From the NCBI GenBank assembly GCA_009746045.1, contig RPFO01000497.1:1178470-1242469 (forward strand): 64,000 nt of DNA, read 5' to 3'. The stretch comes from Mesostigma viride. Its lineage: Eukaryota > Streptophyta > Mesostigmatophyceae > Mesostigmatales > Mesostigmataceae. Under the pieces are notes generated by a model that did not search any database, was not told the origin of the DNA, and worked only from the letters and a program-made list of their open reading frames with translations. The stretch's first letter is position 1, and every line of letters begins with the position of its first letter. This document shows, in pieces, positions 24,122 through 35,861 of this stretch. The position numbers were made by a program, and so were the translations under genes.

Positions 24122-24460
24122 AAATCACCAAAGGGAGAATTTCGTGCCAAGCACGTGCGGGTAGCTGCATGGCATGGCTTCTGGATCATTTCCTGGTACA
24201 CCCACAAGGGGTGAGCTCAAATACCACAGGGCCCGCAAGCGGGCCCACTATCTCAAGTGTTTCCTATATCATACATACGCCGGACTTGCGCATTAAGGTC
24301 CAACATTTGGTCGCCTTGCCTGAACATATAAACACAAATGGCAAAGTACGCTCTGCCGTGTTGGAGAACTTATCCTACGAGCGGCACAAGGTCAGCTCCG
24401 GCGCAGCATTCCCGCGGAAACCGGGCTGATCCAGCCTCAGGTAGGTCACGCGCCACACCT

Positions 24461-26166
24461 TTACTCGCTGGAGCTGGTGTAGTTGGACACGTAGGCCTCC
24501 GACTTGTTGCGCAGCTGGCGCATCTCCTGCAGGTTGCCCTGGATGCCCGCGCACATGGCCTCGAGCGGGAGGATCGAGAAGGGCTCCTCAATCTGGACAC
24601 CAATCTCCTCAATCCCCAGCAGGAAGAAGGTCATGACCATGGTCACGACGGGTGTGTTCCAGTGCAACTCGTGCCACAGGCCGATGGGCAGCGCGGTCGC
24701 CCAGATGATCAGGAAACGTGCCGTGTGGCGGGTGTACGAGAGCGGGATCGGGGTCTTCAGGATACGCTCGCACCCACCGACGACATCAGCAAACGCGGTC
24801 AAGTTGAGATCCATCGCGGTCGTCTGCATGGGGGTCAAGTTGGCCTTGCGGATGATGCCCGCCATGACCTGAAGGCAGAAGTTGGGCCGGTGCTTGGCGT
24901 CCGACAGCATCTGAAACTCCTTGGGCGTGAGCAGCTTGCGGAGGTCGTCGTCGAGGTCCTCGCCCGCGCGCAGGTGGGCCTTGAGTGAACGCGTCAGCGC
25001 CGACATCCATTTAGCCAGGCCCTCCACGAGCTCGTCGCCCTTCTTATCCGCATCGAACCAGGTCACGCCCTGGCGCACGATATCTCGGCTGCGGTTGGTC
25101 ATCAGCCCCCACATCTTGCGCGCCTCATCCCACCTGGTACGGGGGGGGGGGAAAGGGAGTAGGTTGCAATGCGCACGGGAAAATGGGGATGAAATTCGCG
25201 TCATGGCCAAAGCGGGGGATGATGATTGAATCATCCTGAATGCAACACGCACACTTTTGGTTCTTTTCCCAGATACCTAACCTTGCTGAAGTATGCACTG
25301 GGGACATCCTGTTTGCTCTAGGCTGAAAAATCAAATGCAGCAGATGGTACGAGGGAACAAATTGACATATGGGAAGCACACACTGCAGTAATGGTTACCT
25401 GTTGTAGGAGGAGTTGGTGCGGAAGACCAGGAGCAGGGAAAGCGCAAAGCTGGACAGTCCAAGGGGCGAGGCCGAGCTGGGGGCAAGGTGGGGCAGCATG
25501 GCGGGCAGGTCACCAGCTGTCAGGGCGTCCTCGTACAGGCCGATGGCAACGGCCACACCACCGCACCTGCAGTGGGGACACGTGTCACGCATGGGAAACT
25601 ACCTTGATCAGCATTCATGCCAAGCAGGCTACAGATTTCCCCTGTTGCTTGGGCGACGCAGCGAAAAAGTGGTTGCATTCGCAAAAAGGCCCGCTTTTGC
25701 CATGACGTGGTTTAAATATGGAGAACACTTACCAGAGCATCGGCGGAATCAGGGCGCGCACGATGCGTGAGCCAATAATCGTCTTCATGTTGCGGTAGTA
25801 CCGGCTGGTAGACCGATGCTTCCTCCAGCTGTTAGCGTCGTACACAGTGCGGCGGAATGACTGGGAAAGCTTTTCTTGGACTAGACCGTTATCGGTAGGG
25901 GGTGGGGGTGGGGGTGGGGCGGTGGTCTTGGGAGGCTGCTCCGCGACACTGGCGATGGTTGGACCAGAGGAACTCCGCATGGGCTCGGCACGAGCTCCCA
26001 ATGGGTTCCATGATAGGTTCTTGCCTAGGAAAGACGAAGCTAGCCGCTGTGGGTTTGCTACCGGCTTGGACGCCAACACACGCTGCGGCCCTCGCCGGGC
26101 GACGTTATTGGAAAATGAGGTGGTTTTGACGACGCTGGAGGCCGCGGGGAGGGAGAGCGATGCCAT
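24461..26166 (-). CDS. Bestrophin-like chloroplast anion channel, copy 1
   Basis: Three exons on the minus strand (25733-26166, 25399-25566, 24461-25133) join in phase to 424 residues. The family (UPF0187, which includes plant VCCN1) forms pentameric chloride channels, in plants in the thylakoid membrane, tuning the proton-motive force. Visible signatures are RTNSSYNRWDEARKMWG (194-210), IPLSYTRHTARFLIIW and GIEEIGVQIEEPF (374-386). The N-terminus is rich in Ser, Ala and Arg, like a plastid transit peptide, followed by a poly-Pro stretch near residue 85. Hydrophobic segments fit membrane helices. The gene is intact and about 96% identical (18 differences by eye in 424) to the inverted copy at 47974. 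Plastid location is inferred from the N-terminus and family. Confidence 0.95.
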
Positions 26167-26470
26167 GGCGATGCTGGATCTTCTACAAACTTTCTAAAGA
26201 GCAGATCAATAAGCTCTATGCGGGCCTCACTCAAAGGACTGGGCTATGGCGGCCTAGGTTGCCTTGGTGTGGATGGTGAGGGCTCGTGCGTCGTGGTCGA
26301 TTGGTGGCCCCGTTTCCGGATATGTGCCTGCGAAGGGCCTCGAACTGGCGCTTCAGCAGGGAAACAAGAGGCCGTAATATCACGTGATGGGTGGGGTCGC
26401 TGTCAGTTATAAAGTGGTTATTCGATCTTCACTCCCGTTACTCGGCCTAGATCATGGTTATCCGAGTTCC

Positions 26471-27375
26471 GAGTCTCCAGCCGTCGCCAGCTGGTCGTTC
26501 CATGGCAACGCTGACCTTGGTGACAGCACCACTGATCTCAGGACGGATGCGTCCTGCATCGGTTGGTGGACAACGTCCACCTCAACACGATTAACCGACG
26601 CGGCGCCAGGTCACCATCCGCGTTGAAGCCGGACAGCTAGGATAGCGCGCGTGTCATGTAGGCGCCGTTATGCCAGCGCCCACTGCGCAGGGAATATACT
26701 CAATTCAACTCTTAACTCAACTCAACTCAACAGCGCAGCCGAGCGGGCTATACTGTATATTCAGTGCAGTTACCCACGCAGACTACAGTATACGTCGCCG
26801 CCTCGCCCTTAACTCGCACCCAAGGTCGCCCATGGTTCATCCGCAGGCGACGTCATAACCACCTGCACGATAACGGCTTAGTTAGTAGTTACAGGAATTA
26901 CAGTACTGTAAGGGGGTTCAGTTTAGCTCAGTTGAGATTATTCTGACGCCGGTCATGGCATGAATTCTACGTTTTCCGGGTAAATGGGTATTTTTTATTG
27001 AGTTTTTTTATTAACCAATGGGAATATCGTGAGGTAAGGAGTTCTACGTTTTCATAATTTTCCCGCCAATAACAAACAACGGAACGGCGTGGGAAGTCCT
27101 GACATCAGCCTACATCAGCGAAAAGGACTACATCAGCCAGTGCCGCAGCCGCTGATCTTAGTGGTTAGTTCAGCCAAGGAGCACTACGGCAAACTATCCA
27201 ACCGGCGCTCTTTTGGGGTGAACGCCCGAGCTTTCCGAGCTTTCGTCACGGAGTTACCGCCAGCACATTATCAAGTCATCATGGTGCGCAGGTAGCCGCA
27301 ATTTAATTGAATATGCGTTTAAATTGATTCATTAAATCAATTGCTTACTTTTATGCAGGGTAGTTAGAGCTAGCC
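26471..27375. other. Intergenic region, no gene recognised
   Basis: The stretch between the two divergent genes holds short direct repeats such as CAACTCAACTCAACTCAAC (about 26714) and AT-rich sequence near 27000 and 27300. It must contain the promoter of the acyltransferase gene, but no specific element stands out. Confidence 0.5.
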
Positions 27376-30300
27376 ATGGCGACAGCTTATGTGAGCGAGA
27401 AGAAAAATGTTCCGGCGGGTACAGCTGGACGCGTCCGCGTCACCCTGGGGGACCGTGTTTATGCCCTCGTAATATTGGCCATCTGGCTAGTGGCAGTGGG
27501 CGTAATATCGTCATTCTTTTTGTTCCTGTCAATGTTGGCCCTTCCTTGGCGTGGCGTGAGAATTCAGCTCGGCAACATCTATGGAACCGTTTTGGGAAGA
27601 ACAATGGTAGGTCTTTGAGTGGATGACGTCGTTTTCCCTCCCCAGATGCCGTTACGCTAGCTATACGCTTTGCATTTTTCGCTAACATTTGAATTTTTTT
27701 TTTGCCGCTAACGCTTCGACCGTTTGCGATTGTGCTTATTGTGGACCGCAGCTGGCTATCTTGGGCAGCAAGGTCTTTATCAAGGGACTGCATTACATGC
27801 CCTACGGGGAACAACGCTCAAAACCCGTAATTATTTGCCTGAACCACTGCTCTCAGCTTGACGTTGTCTTAACAATGTGGCTGACTCCGAACAAGACTGT
27901 TGGGATCGCGAAAAAGGAGGTAAGTTCATGTATTTCTGCGTGTGGCTGCTGTTTAAGTTCGTTGTTGTTTCTTTCAATTTAGTCTCATCAGCTTGCTGCG
28001 TACACTTGAGAATTGTGTTACTTGGATACATTGGCCTGTGAACAATTCAGCGTAGTTCCTGTTTTTCATCATGTTTGTTGCTGTACCAGCGACAGCATTG
28101 TCAAACTTGATGCTTTCCAGGGAACGTTCGCATAGGAGAATCTTTGAAGCTTTTTACTCGGGTGCTCATAGCTGTTACTTGAATAGAAGTTAGAATTGCT
28201 GGAATGAGTATCTTATGCATAAATTTCAGAATAATGTTTCATGCGGCATCCCACTATATTTGCAAAATTTAAATATTTCTCAGGTGTCCCTGAATGTAAC
28301 AGCGGATGAGTTACCCTAGTTGCCAACACAGATGTACATTTGCACGTTTTCATAGTTGAATCAAGGATATTGAAAGTCACCTGAAAGTTTCAGACATGGA
28401 GTGCCGATTGACAGAGACGGGAAGGGAGGGGCAGATGGAGCTGTCGCATTAATATAATCAGTTGGAAAGGCTTTGAATCGTTATTTGATATCTGGCCACA
28501 TACCTGGTGAATTCAGGTCGAGTCTTATATGAGATGTTGCCTTGCAACTTCGAATGACCTGCGTAAGCGTTCTGCTCGCCATGTTTGGGATCCTGCGCTT
28601 TCTGTACTTTCCCACGAAGTGACAGGGCTGCAGGCCAACCAACGCTTGACAACGTGCCTCACGTGGGAGGTGACACAGCAATAACACGTAACTCTTCAGG
28701 ACATTGCTGCAAGGTATTGATCTGTGGCATGACAAGGTCATTATTGCATGGAATTGGTTGCTCCCATGTTTGTTCGTGTGTGCGTTTGTCTGTGAACAGA
28801 TCATCTTCACCCCCTTTTTCGGCCTGGTCTACTGGTTGGCGGGACACTTGCTGGTGGACCGCAGCAACCACGAGAAGGCCACGGCGTCTATGGCAAAGGT
28901 GCGCTATCTCAGGCCAAGAAATTGCACCCCCACTTAAAGCACATTTGGTGGCAGCATCCTAGGCTGTATGGGCAGCATGCCCCCCCGCATAGGCCAGTTT
29001 TGGCGCTGGTGTGATGGCTCTGGTTGGCGGTCAGCTACTTGATAAGTGTTTGAAAGTGACACGTAGCTGTTTAAGCCAGGCCATGTTTAGATCGCTAAGG
29101 GCATGCCAACTGTCTAATTCAATGTTCACACGCATATATTGCTCATCTTGGTGGGATGCTTCCTGCTCTCACTTCTTTTGATGTCTGTATATTTCTGGCA
29201 AGTAGACACAAGTTGAGCATGTGTTGATTGTCACGCAAACGTCTTTGATTTTAAATAGGCGCAGAGCGTTTGCTGCTGTGGTGTCTTTCATGACACCCTG
29301 GCAGGCATGCGAGTACATGAAGACCATGGGCATGAGCACCGTCATCTTCCCCGAGGGAACCCGGTCCGCAGACGGGCGGTTGCTGCCATTCAAGAAGGTA
29401 GGGTGGTCAGTGTACTATACAAAGGCAGGATGGATGGGATTTCTGTTTGATCCACCCTCACCATGGGCATGGGGGCCAGTCTGCATGGGGCAGGGCATGG
29501 ACGTTTTTGTGGTTCTGCAGAGGTCCCAAAGTCCTGGTGCCCACGGGGCACAGTTGCGGATTTGGTTATCAGCAGATTGTTGCTGAGTGGGTTGGGCTGT
29601 CTTACCCTCGGACACTGGCTGTTTGGTCATTCGATAGTATGCTCCTGAGTTTGACAGTTGTCGAGGTGGTAGGGACTCGAGGGAAGCTCAACGTTTTCTT
29701 GTGCCTTCTATCATGCACTCTGGTTGTTCGCCGGCCTTGCTGGTTGTTACAAAAGTATCGTGCTTGTTCATCAATGGTATCATGCCAATCTCACGTGACG
29801 CCGTTGCGTGTAGATTAATTAATCGTGCATGTTCATCAATGGTATCAGGCCAATCTCACGTGACGCAGTTACGTGTAGATTAATGAATCGTGCATGTTCA
29901 TCCATGGTATCATGCCATTCGAAAATGCAGTTCTCCCAACCCTCACATGTTTTCAGGGTCAACGTTGACACTTGTGCCTCATTCATGATGCCTCATCCAC
30001 GACGCTAGTTGAGACACTCTGGGGTCCTTGCGAAGTTCAGATGTATCTGGTACCTCGAGCTAAGCATGCAACATGTTCCAGTGATTGGTGTCAGGGTCTT
30101 GAAGAAATGAAACTAGTGTTCAAGGGTCTATGCTTGTCTGTGGCGACCCCTCCGTGGATTTCATTCATTTTCAGATGCGGCGCTCATAGTCTTGCGCTGC
30201 TTGTATGTGCTCACGTGCCTCTAATGACCAGGGCGCCGTACATCTCGCGATCCAGACTGGCTTCCCCATCCTCCCCGTGGTGCTCACGGGCACGCACCGA

Positions 30301-30522
30301 GGCTGGCCGCGCAAGAACCCGCTGCTGGTGACGCAGTACCCCCTGGGCGTGAACATCCTGCCGCCCATCGACACGACAGGGTGGCAGGTGGACACGGTGG
30401 ATGAGCATGTGGAGACGATTTACAAGGTCTTCTATGAGCACCTGCCCGAGGAGCAGCGGCCGCACAAGTACCAGCCCGTGCAGGAGCAGCACCGCCCGGG
30501 CTCAGCCAAGTCGAGCCACTAG
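27376..30522 (+). CDS. 1-acyl-glycerol-3-phosphate acyltransferase-like (LPLAT family)
   Basis: Five exons (27376-27606, 27752-27919, 28800-28898, 29305-29397, 30232-30522), all in phase 0, give 293 residues. The family transfers an acyl chain from acyl-CoA or acyl-ACP to lysophosphatidate in membrane lipid synthesis. The catalytic box NHCSQLD (His 109, Asp 114) and the substrate-binding box FPEGTRS (181-187) are intact, followed by the block GFPILPVVLTGTH. The N-terminal 60 residues hold one or two membrane helices (VYALVILAIWLVAVGVISSF). No plastid transit peptide is obvious, so an ER-type enzyme is as likely as a plastid one. Every intron is GT-AG. The closing residues are hydrophilic and show no special motif. 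Exact substrate preference cannot be read from sequence. Confidence 0.93.
29758..29935. repeat. 65-bp tandem repeat in acyltransferase intron 4
   Basis: Three units about 65 bp long start at 29758, 29823 and 29888, each beginning TCGTGC.TGTTCATC and containing CAATCTCACGTGACGC in the first two. The third is truncated. Confidence 0.85.
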
Positions 30523-31083
30523 GCGTCCCCATCACCATGGGTGTATGTTGGGGGGGCGATAGGCATTCAGTCGTTCATGCCGTCACGTGCCTCCATTGTG
30601 AGAGTCACGGTGTGCGCTGGGCATGCCCATCGTGGTGCAAGGGTTTTCCTTGACGCGGTTTTCTAGGATTGGTGTGTTTTTCATGGCATCACATGGTGGC
30701 TGGTGACCCATGTTGGATGTGTTCGATCTCCAGATCTACATCTCTGAACAAGATGACGTCCTGCGTGGGCATACCCGGGGCCAGCTGGCCATGTACATAA
30801 AGACCTGAGTTTAGCCATGTGTGTTTGTCAGGGGCTTGTTTCCAGATTTCTGTCAAGTTCACGTTGATTTTTGGAGGATTTATTTATTGACCGCTAGTCG
30901 TGGTTTTGTTCGAATGGGCTGGGTAGACGCGTCTTACAAACAAAGGTCTCCCTCCCCTCCATCTTTTCAAGTGAGTCTTACGTCAAAAATAAAATAAAGC
31001 ACACGATTTTGTTGAGGGCGATCAACCCCTAACGAGCTCTGAGGTATACAAAAGCGTCCTAGTGCACCTTCAAAGAACAGCTA
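30523..31083. other. 3' region of the acyltransferase gene, no further gene
   Basis: Presumed 3' untranslated and intergenic sequence. No clear TGTAA was found. AATAAAATAAAG near 30990 is the nearest AT-rich signal-like sequence. Confidence 0.4.
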
Positions 31084-31239
31084 GTAGAGGACATGGGGGG
31101 CCTAGGCCTCTCCGTGATTTGGAAGAAGATGATGGACAAGGCCAAGTGGGCCCAGGTCATAGAGGACAACGAGCCCCCCCCTGTGGGGAAGCGCCCGCGT
31201 GTGCAAACCCGCGGGAGGCACGCCAGACAGCTCCCCTAG
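31084..31239 (+). pseudogene. C-terminal scrap of a mobile-element protein
   Basis: A 51-residue open stretch ends in a stop codon: it contains GLGLSVIWKKMMDKAKWAQV, then a basic tail with RVQTRGRHARQLP. The pattern of an aromatic/charged helix just before the stop resembles C-termini of element-encoded proteins. The motif VQTRGR recurs in the protein at 41826-42508 inside the 6.3-kb transposon. No upstream part was identified. Family unknown. Confidence 0.35.
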
Positions 31240-31346
31240 GGCAGCGTGATGCTGTTTAGATAGATGTTGTAGTTAAGTAATGCTGTTAGATAGAGGTTGT
31301 AGGTAGCTGATGTAGATAGAGTAGACCGGCAGGACTGTTTGCACCC

Positions 31347-32862
31347 ACCCATCCATCCATCCATCCATCCATCCATCCATCCATCCATCCATCCATCCAT
31401 CCATCCATCCATCCATCCATCCATCCATCCATCCATCCATCCATCCATCCATCCATCCATCCATCCATCCATCCATCCATCCATCCATCCATCCATCCAT
31501 CCATCCATCCATCCATCCATCCATCCATCCATCCATCCATCCCATCCATCCATCCATCCATCCATCCATCCATCCATCCATCCATCCATCCATCCATCCA
31601 TCCATCCATCCATCCATCCATCCATCCATCCATCCATCCATCCATCCATCCATCCATCCATCCATCCATCCATCCATCCATCCATCCATCCATCCATCCA
31701 TCCATCCATCCATCCATCCATCCATCCATCCATCCATCCATCCATCCATCCATCCATCCATCCATCCATCCATCCATCCATCCATCCATCCATCCATCCA
31801 TCCATCCATCCATCCATCCATCCATCCATCCATCCATCCATCCATCCATCCATCCATCCATCCATCCATCCATCCATCCATCCATCCATCCATCCATCCA
31901 TCCATCCATCCATCCATCCATCCATCCATCCATCCATCCATCCATCCATCCATCCATCCATCCATCCATCCATCCATCCATCCATCCATCCATCCATCCA
32001 TCCATCCATCCATCCATCCATCCATCCATCCATCCATCCATCCATCCATCCATCCATCCATCCATCCATCCATCCATCCATCCATCCATCCATCCATCCA
32101 TCCATCCATCCATCCATCCATCCATCCATCCATCCATCCATCCATCCATCCATCCATCCATCCATCCATCCATCCATCCATCCATCCATCCATCCATCCA
32201 TCCATCCATCCATCCATCCATCCATCCATCCATCCATCCATCCATCCATCCATCCATCCATCCATCCATCCATCCATCCATCCATCCATCCATCCATCCA
32301 TCCATCCATCCATCCATCCATCCATCCATCCATCCATCCATCCATCCATCCATCCATCCATCCATCCATCCATCCATCCATCCATCCATCCATCCATCCA
32401 TCCATCCATCCATCCATCCATCCATCCATCCATCCATCCATCCATCCATCCATCCATCCATCCATCCATCCATCCATCCATCCATCCATCCATCCATCCA
32501 TCCATCCATCCATCCATCCATCCATCCATCCATCCATCCATCCATCCATCCATCCATCCATCCATCCATCCATCCATCCATCCATCCATCCATCCATCCA
32601 TCCATCCATCCATCCATCCATCCATCCATCCATCCATCCATCCATCCATCCATCCATCCATCCATCCATCCATCCATCCATCCATCCATCCATCCATCCA
32701 TCCATCCATCCATCCATCCATCCATCCATGGATCCATCCATCCATCCATCCATCCATCCATCCATCCATCCATCCATCCATCCATCCATCCATCCATCCA
32801 TCCATCCATCCATCCATCCATCCATCCATCCATCCATCCATCCATCCATCCATCCATCCATC
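31347..32862. repeat. (CCAT)n microsatellite, about 1.5 kb
   Basis: About 380 copies of a tetranucleotide, almost pure, with two breaks: one extra C near 31541 and a GGATCC interruption at about 32729. It yields open frames over 500 codons long on both strands (His-Pro-Ser-Ile, Trp-Met-Asp-Gly), which are repeat artefacts. It separates the acyltransferase 3' region from a retroelement 3' end. Confidence 0.98.
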
Positions 32863-32865
32863 GGG

Positions 32866-32925
32866 GTTAATGCTCCGTGACTCCCCAACGGGAGCACGAG
32901 TCTAATTAATTAATTAATTAATTAA
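32866..32925 (+). mobile_element. Family D retroelement, extreme 3' end only
   Basis: About 60 bases match the 3' end of a third retroelement family. They include hairpin CTCCCCAACGGGAG and a tail of (TTAA)n at 32905-32925. The body is missing; the CCAT array abuts directly. Confidence 0.65.
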
Positions 32926-32999
32926 TGCATGTGGTACCAGGTAGCATGATGATCAGCGACCTATATATCGCAGGGCTGATACAACTATATTGAGGGTAG

Positions 33000-33595
33000 C
33001 TAGCCCCCTCAACTCTCCTTGCTCATGGAGGATGGCACGTTCGCTGACCTCGCCTCCCGCACGGGGACGCAGCAAGGCGACCCCCTCCGCCCATTTTACC
33101 TGGTCCGGCCCCCCTGCTCGCCGACGATCGAGCACATTCAGACCGCCTTGCACATGCAGGCGCTCCTCCCCGGCCCAAGCCTGCCGGCCCCCTCACTCCA
33201 AGAATGTGCTTGGCCAGTGGCCACCCTCCCCAGTCGCATAGGCGGGCCGGGGCATGTGGACTCACCCGTGCCGCTCGCCTTGCCCCGGCTGCCTTCCTTG
33301 GCTCCGTACGTTGCTCAGTACGTACGTTCTGGGCGGAGACCCGCCGTTTGGTCCCCAGCGCGCCGTGACTGAGCGCCATCCCCGTCTTGGTCACCCCATC
33401 CCCGTTCCCCTTCGTGCAGGCTGTGCAGGATTCTTACCTCGGGATCCAGCAGCTAGGCGCCTGCGACCTCGATGTCCGCCGGCCGCCCAAGCCGTTCACC
33501 GTCGCCTGCCCCGGGGCACACCCGGCGTTTCCACTGTCGTCAGCCCCAGTGTCTCTCCTGCCTGCGCGTTCATGTCGAAAAACAATAAAAGACCT
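33000..33595 (+). pseudogene. Reverse transcriptase fragment, a second LINE lineage
   Basis: The plus strand encodes LMEDGTFADLASRTGTQQGD and then PLRPFYLV near 33019-33110. TGTQQGDPL is the conserved RT motif before the YxDD box. Further decayed sequence follows to about 33590 without a visible YxDD. The wording differs from family B, so this is another lineage. The fragment is truncated at both ends and lies between two inverted family D 3' ends. Confidence 0.7.
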
Positions 33596-33639
33596 ACGCG
33601 GGTATATAACACTGGCTGGTTGTCGATCCTTTGATTAAT

Positions 33640-34180
33640 TAATATTGATTAATTAAACACGTGCTCCCGTTGGGGAGTCATGGAGCACCAAAGTGCTTTT
33701 AATTAATCCCCGTGTGTGCACAACAGGAGAAAGGGCAGAGACCCCCATTCTCCTTCATGCCAAAGGCATGCCACAGCTGCACTCGGACCCGCTAAACGAT
33801 CCGGCAATCTGTGGGTGCAATAAGACCAATGTGAGCAGCTAGGGCATAACAAGGAGCGTGGGCAAGTAATCTGATCATAGTCAGGACGTAGCATGGCTGC
33901 ACAAGGACTAAGCTAAGGCTATGGCTGGTTGTGTACCATGCGTTAGCGGTGCACGCGTGACTAGGTATGTTGGCACAGCCAGGCAAACATTCTAAGCATG
34001 GCTGCCATAGCGGCAGTGACTACCAATGGATACAAGCTAAGGCCGGCTATTATGCATGCAAGCTGTTCATGCCCGCTGGGGGCGTCCACATCTTGTGGTT
34101 GATCAATCATCAGGTCCCCGCGCCCCTCCGCCGGGCCAGTACACCTTGGGCTTCTGGGGGTCCTGCTTGTGGCGGAGGGA
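33640..34180 (-). mobile_element. Family D retroelement, 5'-truncated
   Basis: In minus orientation: tail of TTAATTAAT-type repeats at 33640-33655, hairpin CTCCCCAACGGGAG at about 33667, a 3' untranslated region, and near 34080-34170 a short piece (PKVYWPGGGARG) that matches the end of an ORF1 C-terminal domain like that of family A. Confidence 0.6.
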
Positions 34181-34240
34181 TCCTTTGATACTACACTGTG
34201 CCTGAACTGGCTGGATGGGTCTGCACGCGAGCTTGAACGA

Positions 34241-35230
34241 TCAGGGGCCGGCGGGCCGGCTTGGCTTCACTAGCTAGCTCCATACTTAAGGGGAGCGCGG
34301 GGTCCGCCTTCCTGCGCGCCCTCCCCATTGAACACTCTGTTCACGCTCCGGCCGGCCCTTTAATCACGGTAGATATCGCCATCCGCCACCAGCTGCATGT
34401 TTGCCCCGCAACCTGTCATCACGGCGGGTGCGTCCTGCGGCAGGCCGGCAGCTGCGGGCTTGCTCTCAATACTACTGCTCAAGACGCACTACATCACGTG
34501 CATGATGACTATTGGCCAGCATGCAGAACCAGAACTGGTTCCTCTATCTCCATATGCCGCTCTCTCGGTGTCTCCTTGATATGCCGCTCAAGCGCTCGAT
34601 CCGGCCTCCGGGTGGCCTCTAGCTCCACCGGTGTGTGCCTTGGTTTGGTCGGTCTTTAATTCCCCACTCCACCATCAAACTTGTGAGGACGTGGATATCG
34701 ATATATGGGGCCGGCCGCGCCCTCTAGCTCTTCCCCCGTGCAATCATGCACCGGACCGACATTACCTTTCTGGACTACGATGGGCAGCTAGGATTGCCAC
34801 GGAGCCTGCTCATTGATGTCTCCGTGGCTAGTTAGGCCGCTTTCCGGCCGGTCGCCACATCCTCCGGTCGACGGCTCTTGAATCTTGATGCCGGCGCTGC
34901 TGCCGCTGTGGCCGAGCGCTCGACACTGAGTTTGCCTCCTATGGAAATGTGGGGCCCCACCGGGTCATCCCCTTTGCTCTAATTATAGTTCGAGGCCACG
35001 GGCCCCAAGGGGGCGGAGTTTTTTTGATCACGAACTCGTGTTGGTGGGCATGCACCTCGGAAGACCGCCTCGACCTCGCGAGGGTAAGACTGCCCTGTGG
35101 TCTGCGCGGACGCCGTGGTCCTCGTATTAATTCAACATGGCGGCATGCAGCGCCTGTCCCTCACCCTCACTCGCACCGTGGCTGATGTGTTATTCCGGCC
35201 GCGCCGCGTCCGGGCCGTCGACTTTAATTG
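34241..35230 (+). pseudogene. Possible C-terminal endonuclease region of a decayed retroelement
   Basis: Scattered in-frame blocks on the plus strand read DIAIRHQLHVCPATC (about 34370), RTDITFLDYDGQ and LLIDVSVAS (34745-34830), FFDHELVLVGMH (about 35025) and LSLTLTRTVADVLF (about 35155). The order resembles the C-terminal part of some LINE-type proteins with a PD-(D/E)xK-like fold (R-P/T-D then V-D-V-S-V). Frames shift between blocks. This is an inference from motif order and is not secure. Confidence 0.3.
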
Positions 35231-35658
35231 TTGCGACCCATGCAGGCGGTGTAGGTCACGTATACTTCCCCCCGGCCTGCATGGTGGGCCGGCCGCAGCG
35301 GTGTTGCTCGATGATTCCGTGTCAGTCGTACGTAGTTTGGTGTACCTTGTCATCGTTAGTTGTCTCTTCATGCTGCCATGCAGGCTTGATCCTTGCATGC
35401 CCGTGTCTGATTCTTATTATTGTCTTGAAGGTTCTTCTTTTCGGGGATCAATTTCCTTCTCTTGCATGCCATTAGTCAACTCCGTAATTTATCATTCTCA
35501 ATGAATATATCTATGGCTAGCTCATGATGGGGGCCCCACTGCAATCGTCCCCCATGTTCCTCCTCACGTACTTTGTCAGGCATGCCATGTCAGATACCAC
35601 TGTACATATATGCATTCATGTGCATCACATGTACATGGTCAGTGTATCATCTACTATA

Positions 35659-35685
35659 CTGGGCTACGGGACTCCCGTAGCCCAG
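35659..35685. repeat. Perfect 12-bp inverted repeat
   Basis: Arms CTGGGCTACGGG and CCCGTAGCCCAG surround a 3-base loop. It lies in the AT-rich region upstream of the retroelement at 35862. Role unknown; it could be the terminus of a small element. Confidence 0.6.
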
Positions 35686-35861
35686 AGTATACCGTGTCTA
35701 TATAATCTATATGAATAATAAATTAGGCGCGAAAATATGCCGAGCTATGGCTACCGAGAATGCTCATCATAACTTTCGACTCAGGCCATGAAATTTAGTC
35801 GGGTTTGTTGCATTCGACTCGTCTTCTGATGACGAACATGCTGGTATATAATTTCCTGCAG

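Larger units (their letters stand above)
23816..26470. repeat. Left arm of a 2.7-kb inverted duplication
   Basis: The region repeats in reverse orientation at about 47395-50330. It covers an entire bestrophin-like gene, its upstream region to the shared ATAACCACTTTATAAC motif near 26415, and its downstream region past the shared TGTAA. The arms are separated by about 21 kb. The similarity breaks down near 23816 on the left and near 26470 on the right. Confidence 0.9.

Noticed and set aside
24338-24988. 216-codon plus-strand open frame
   Set aside because: It is antisense to the bestrophin exon, and the mirrored frame appears at the duplicate copy only because the DNA is duplicated.
31236-32897. 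Open frames over 500 codons on both strands
   Set aside because: They are translations of the CCAT microsatellite.
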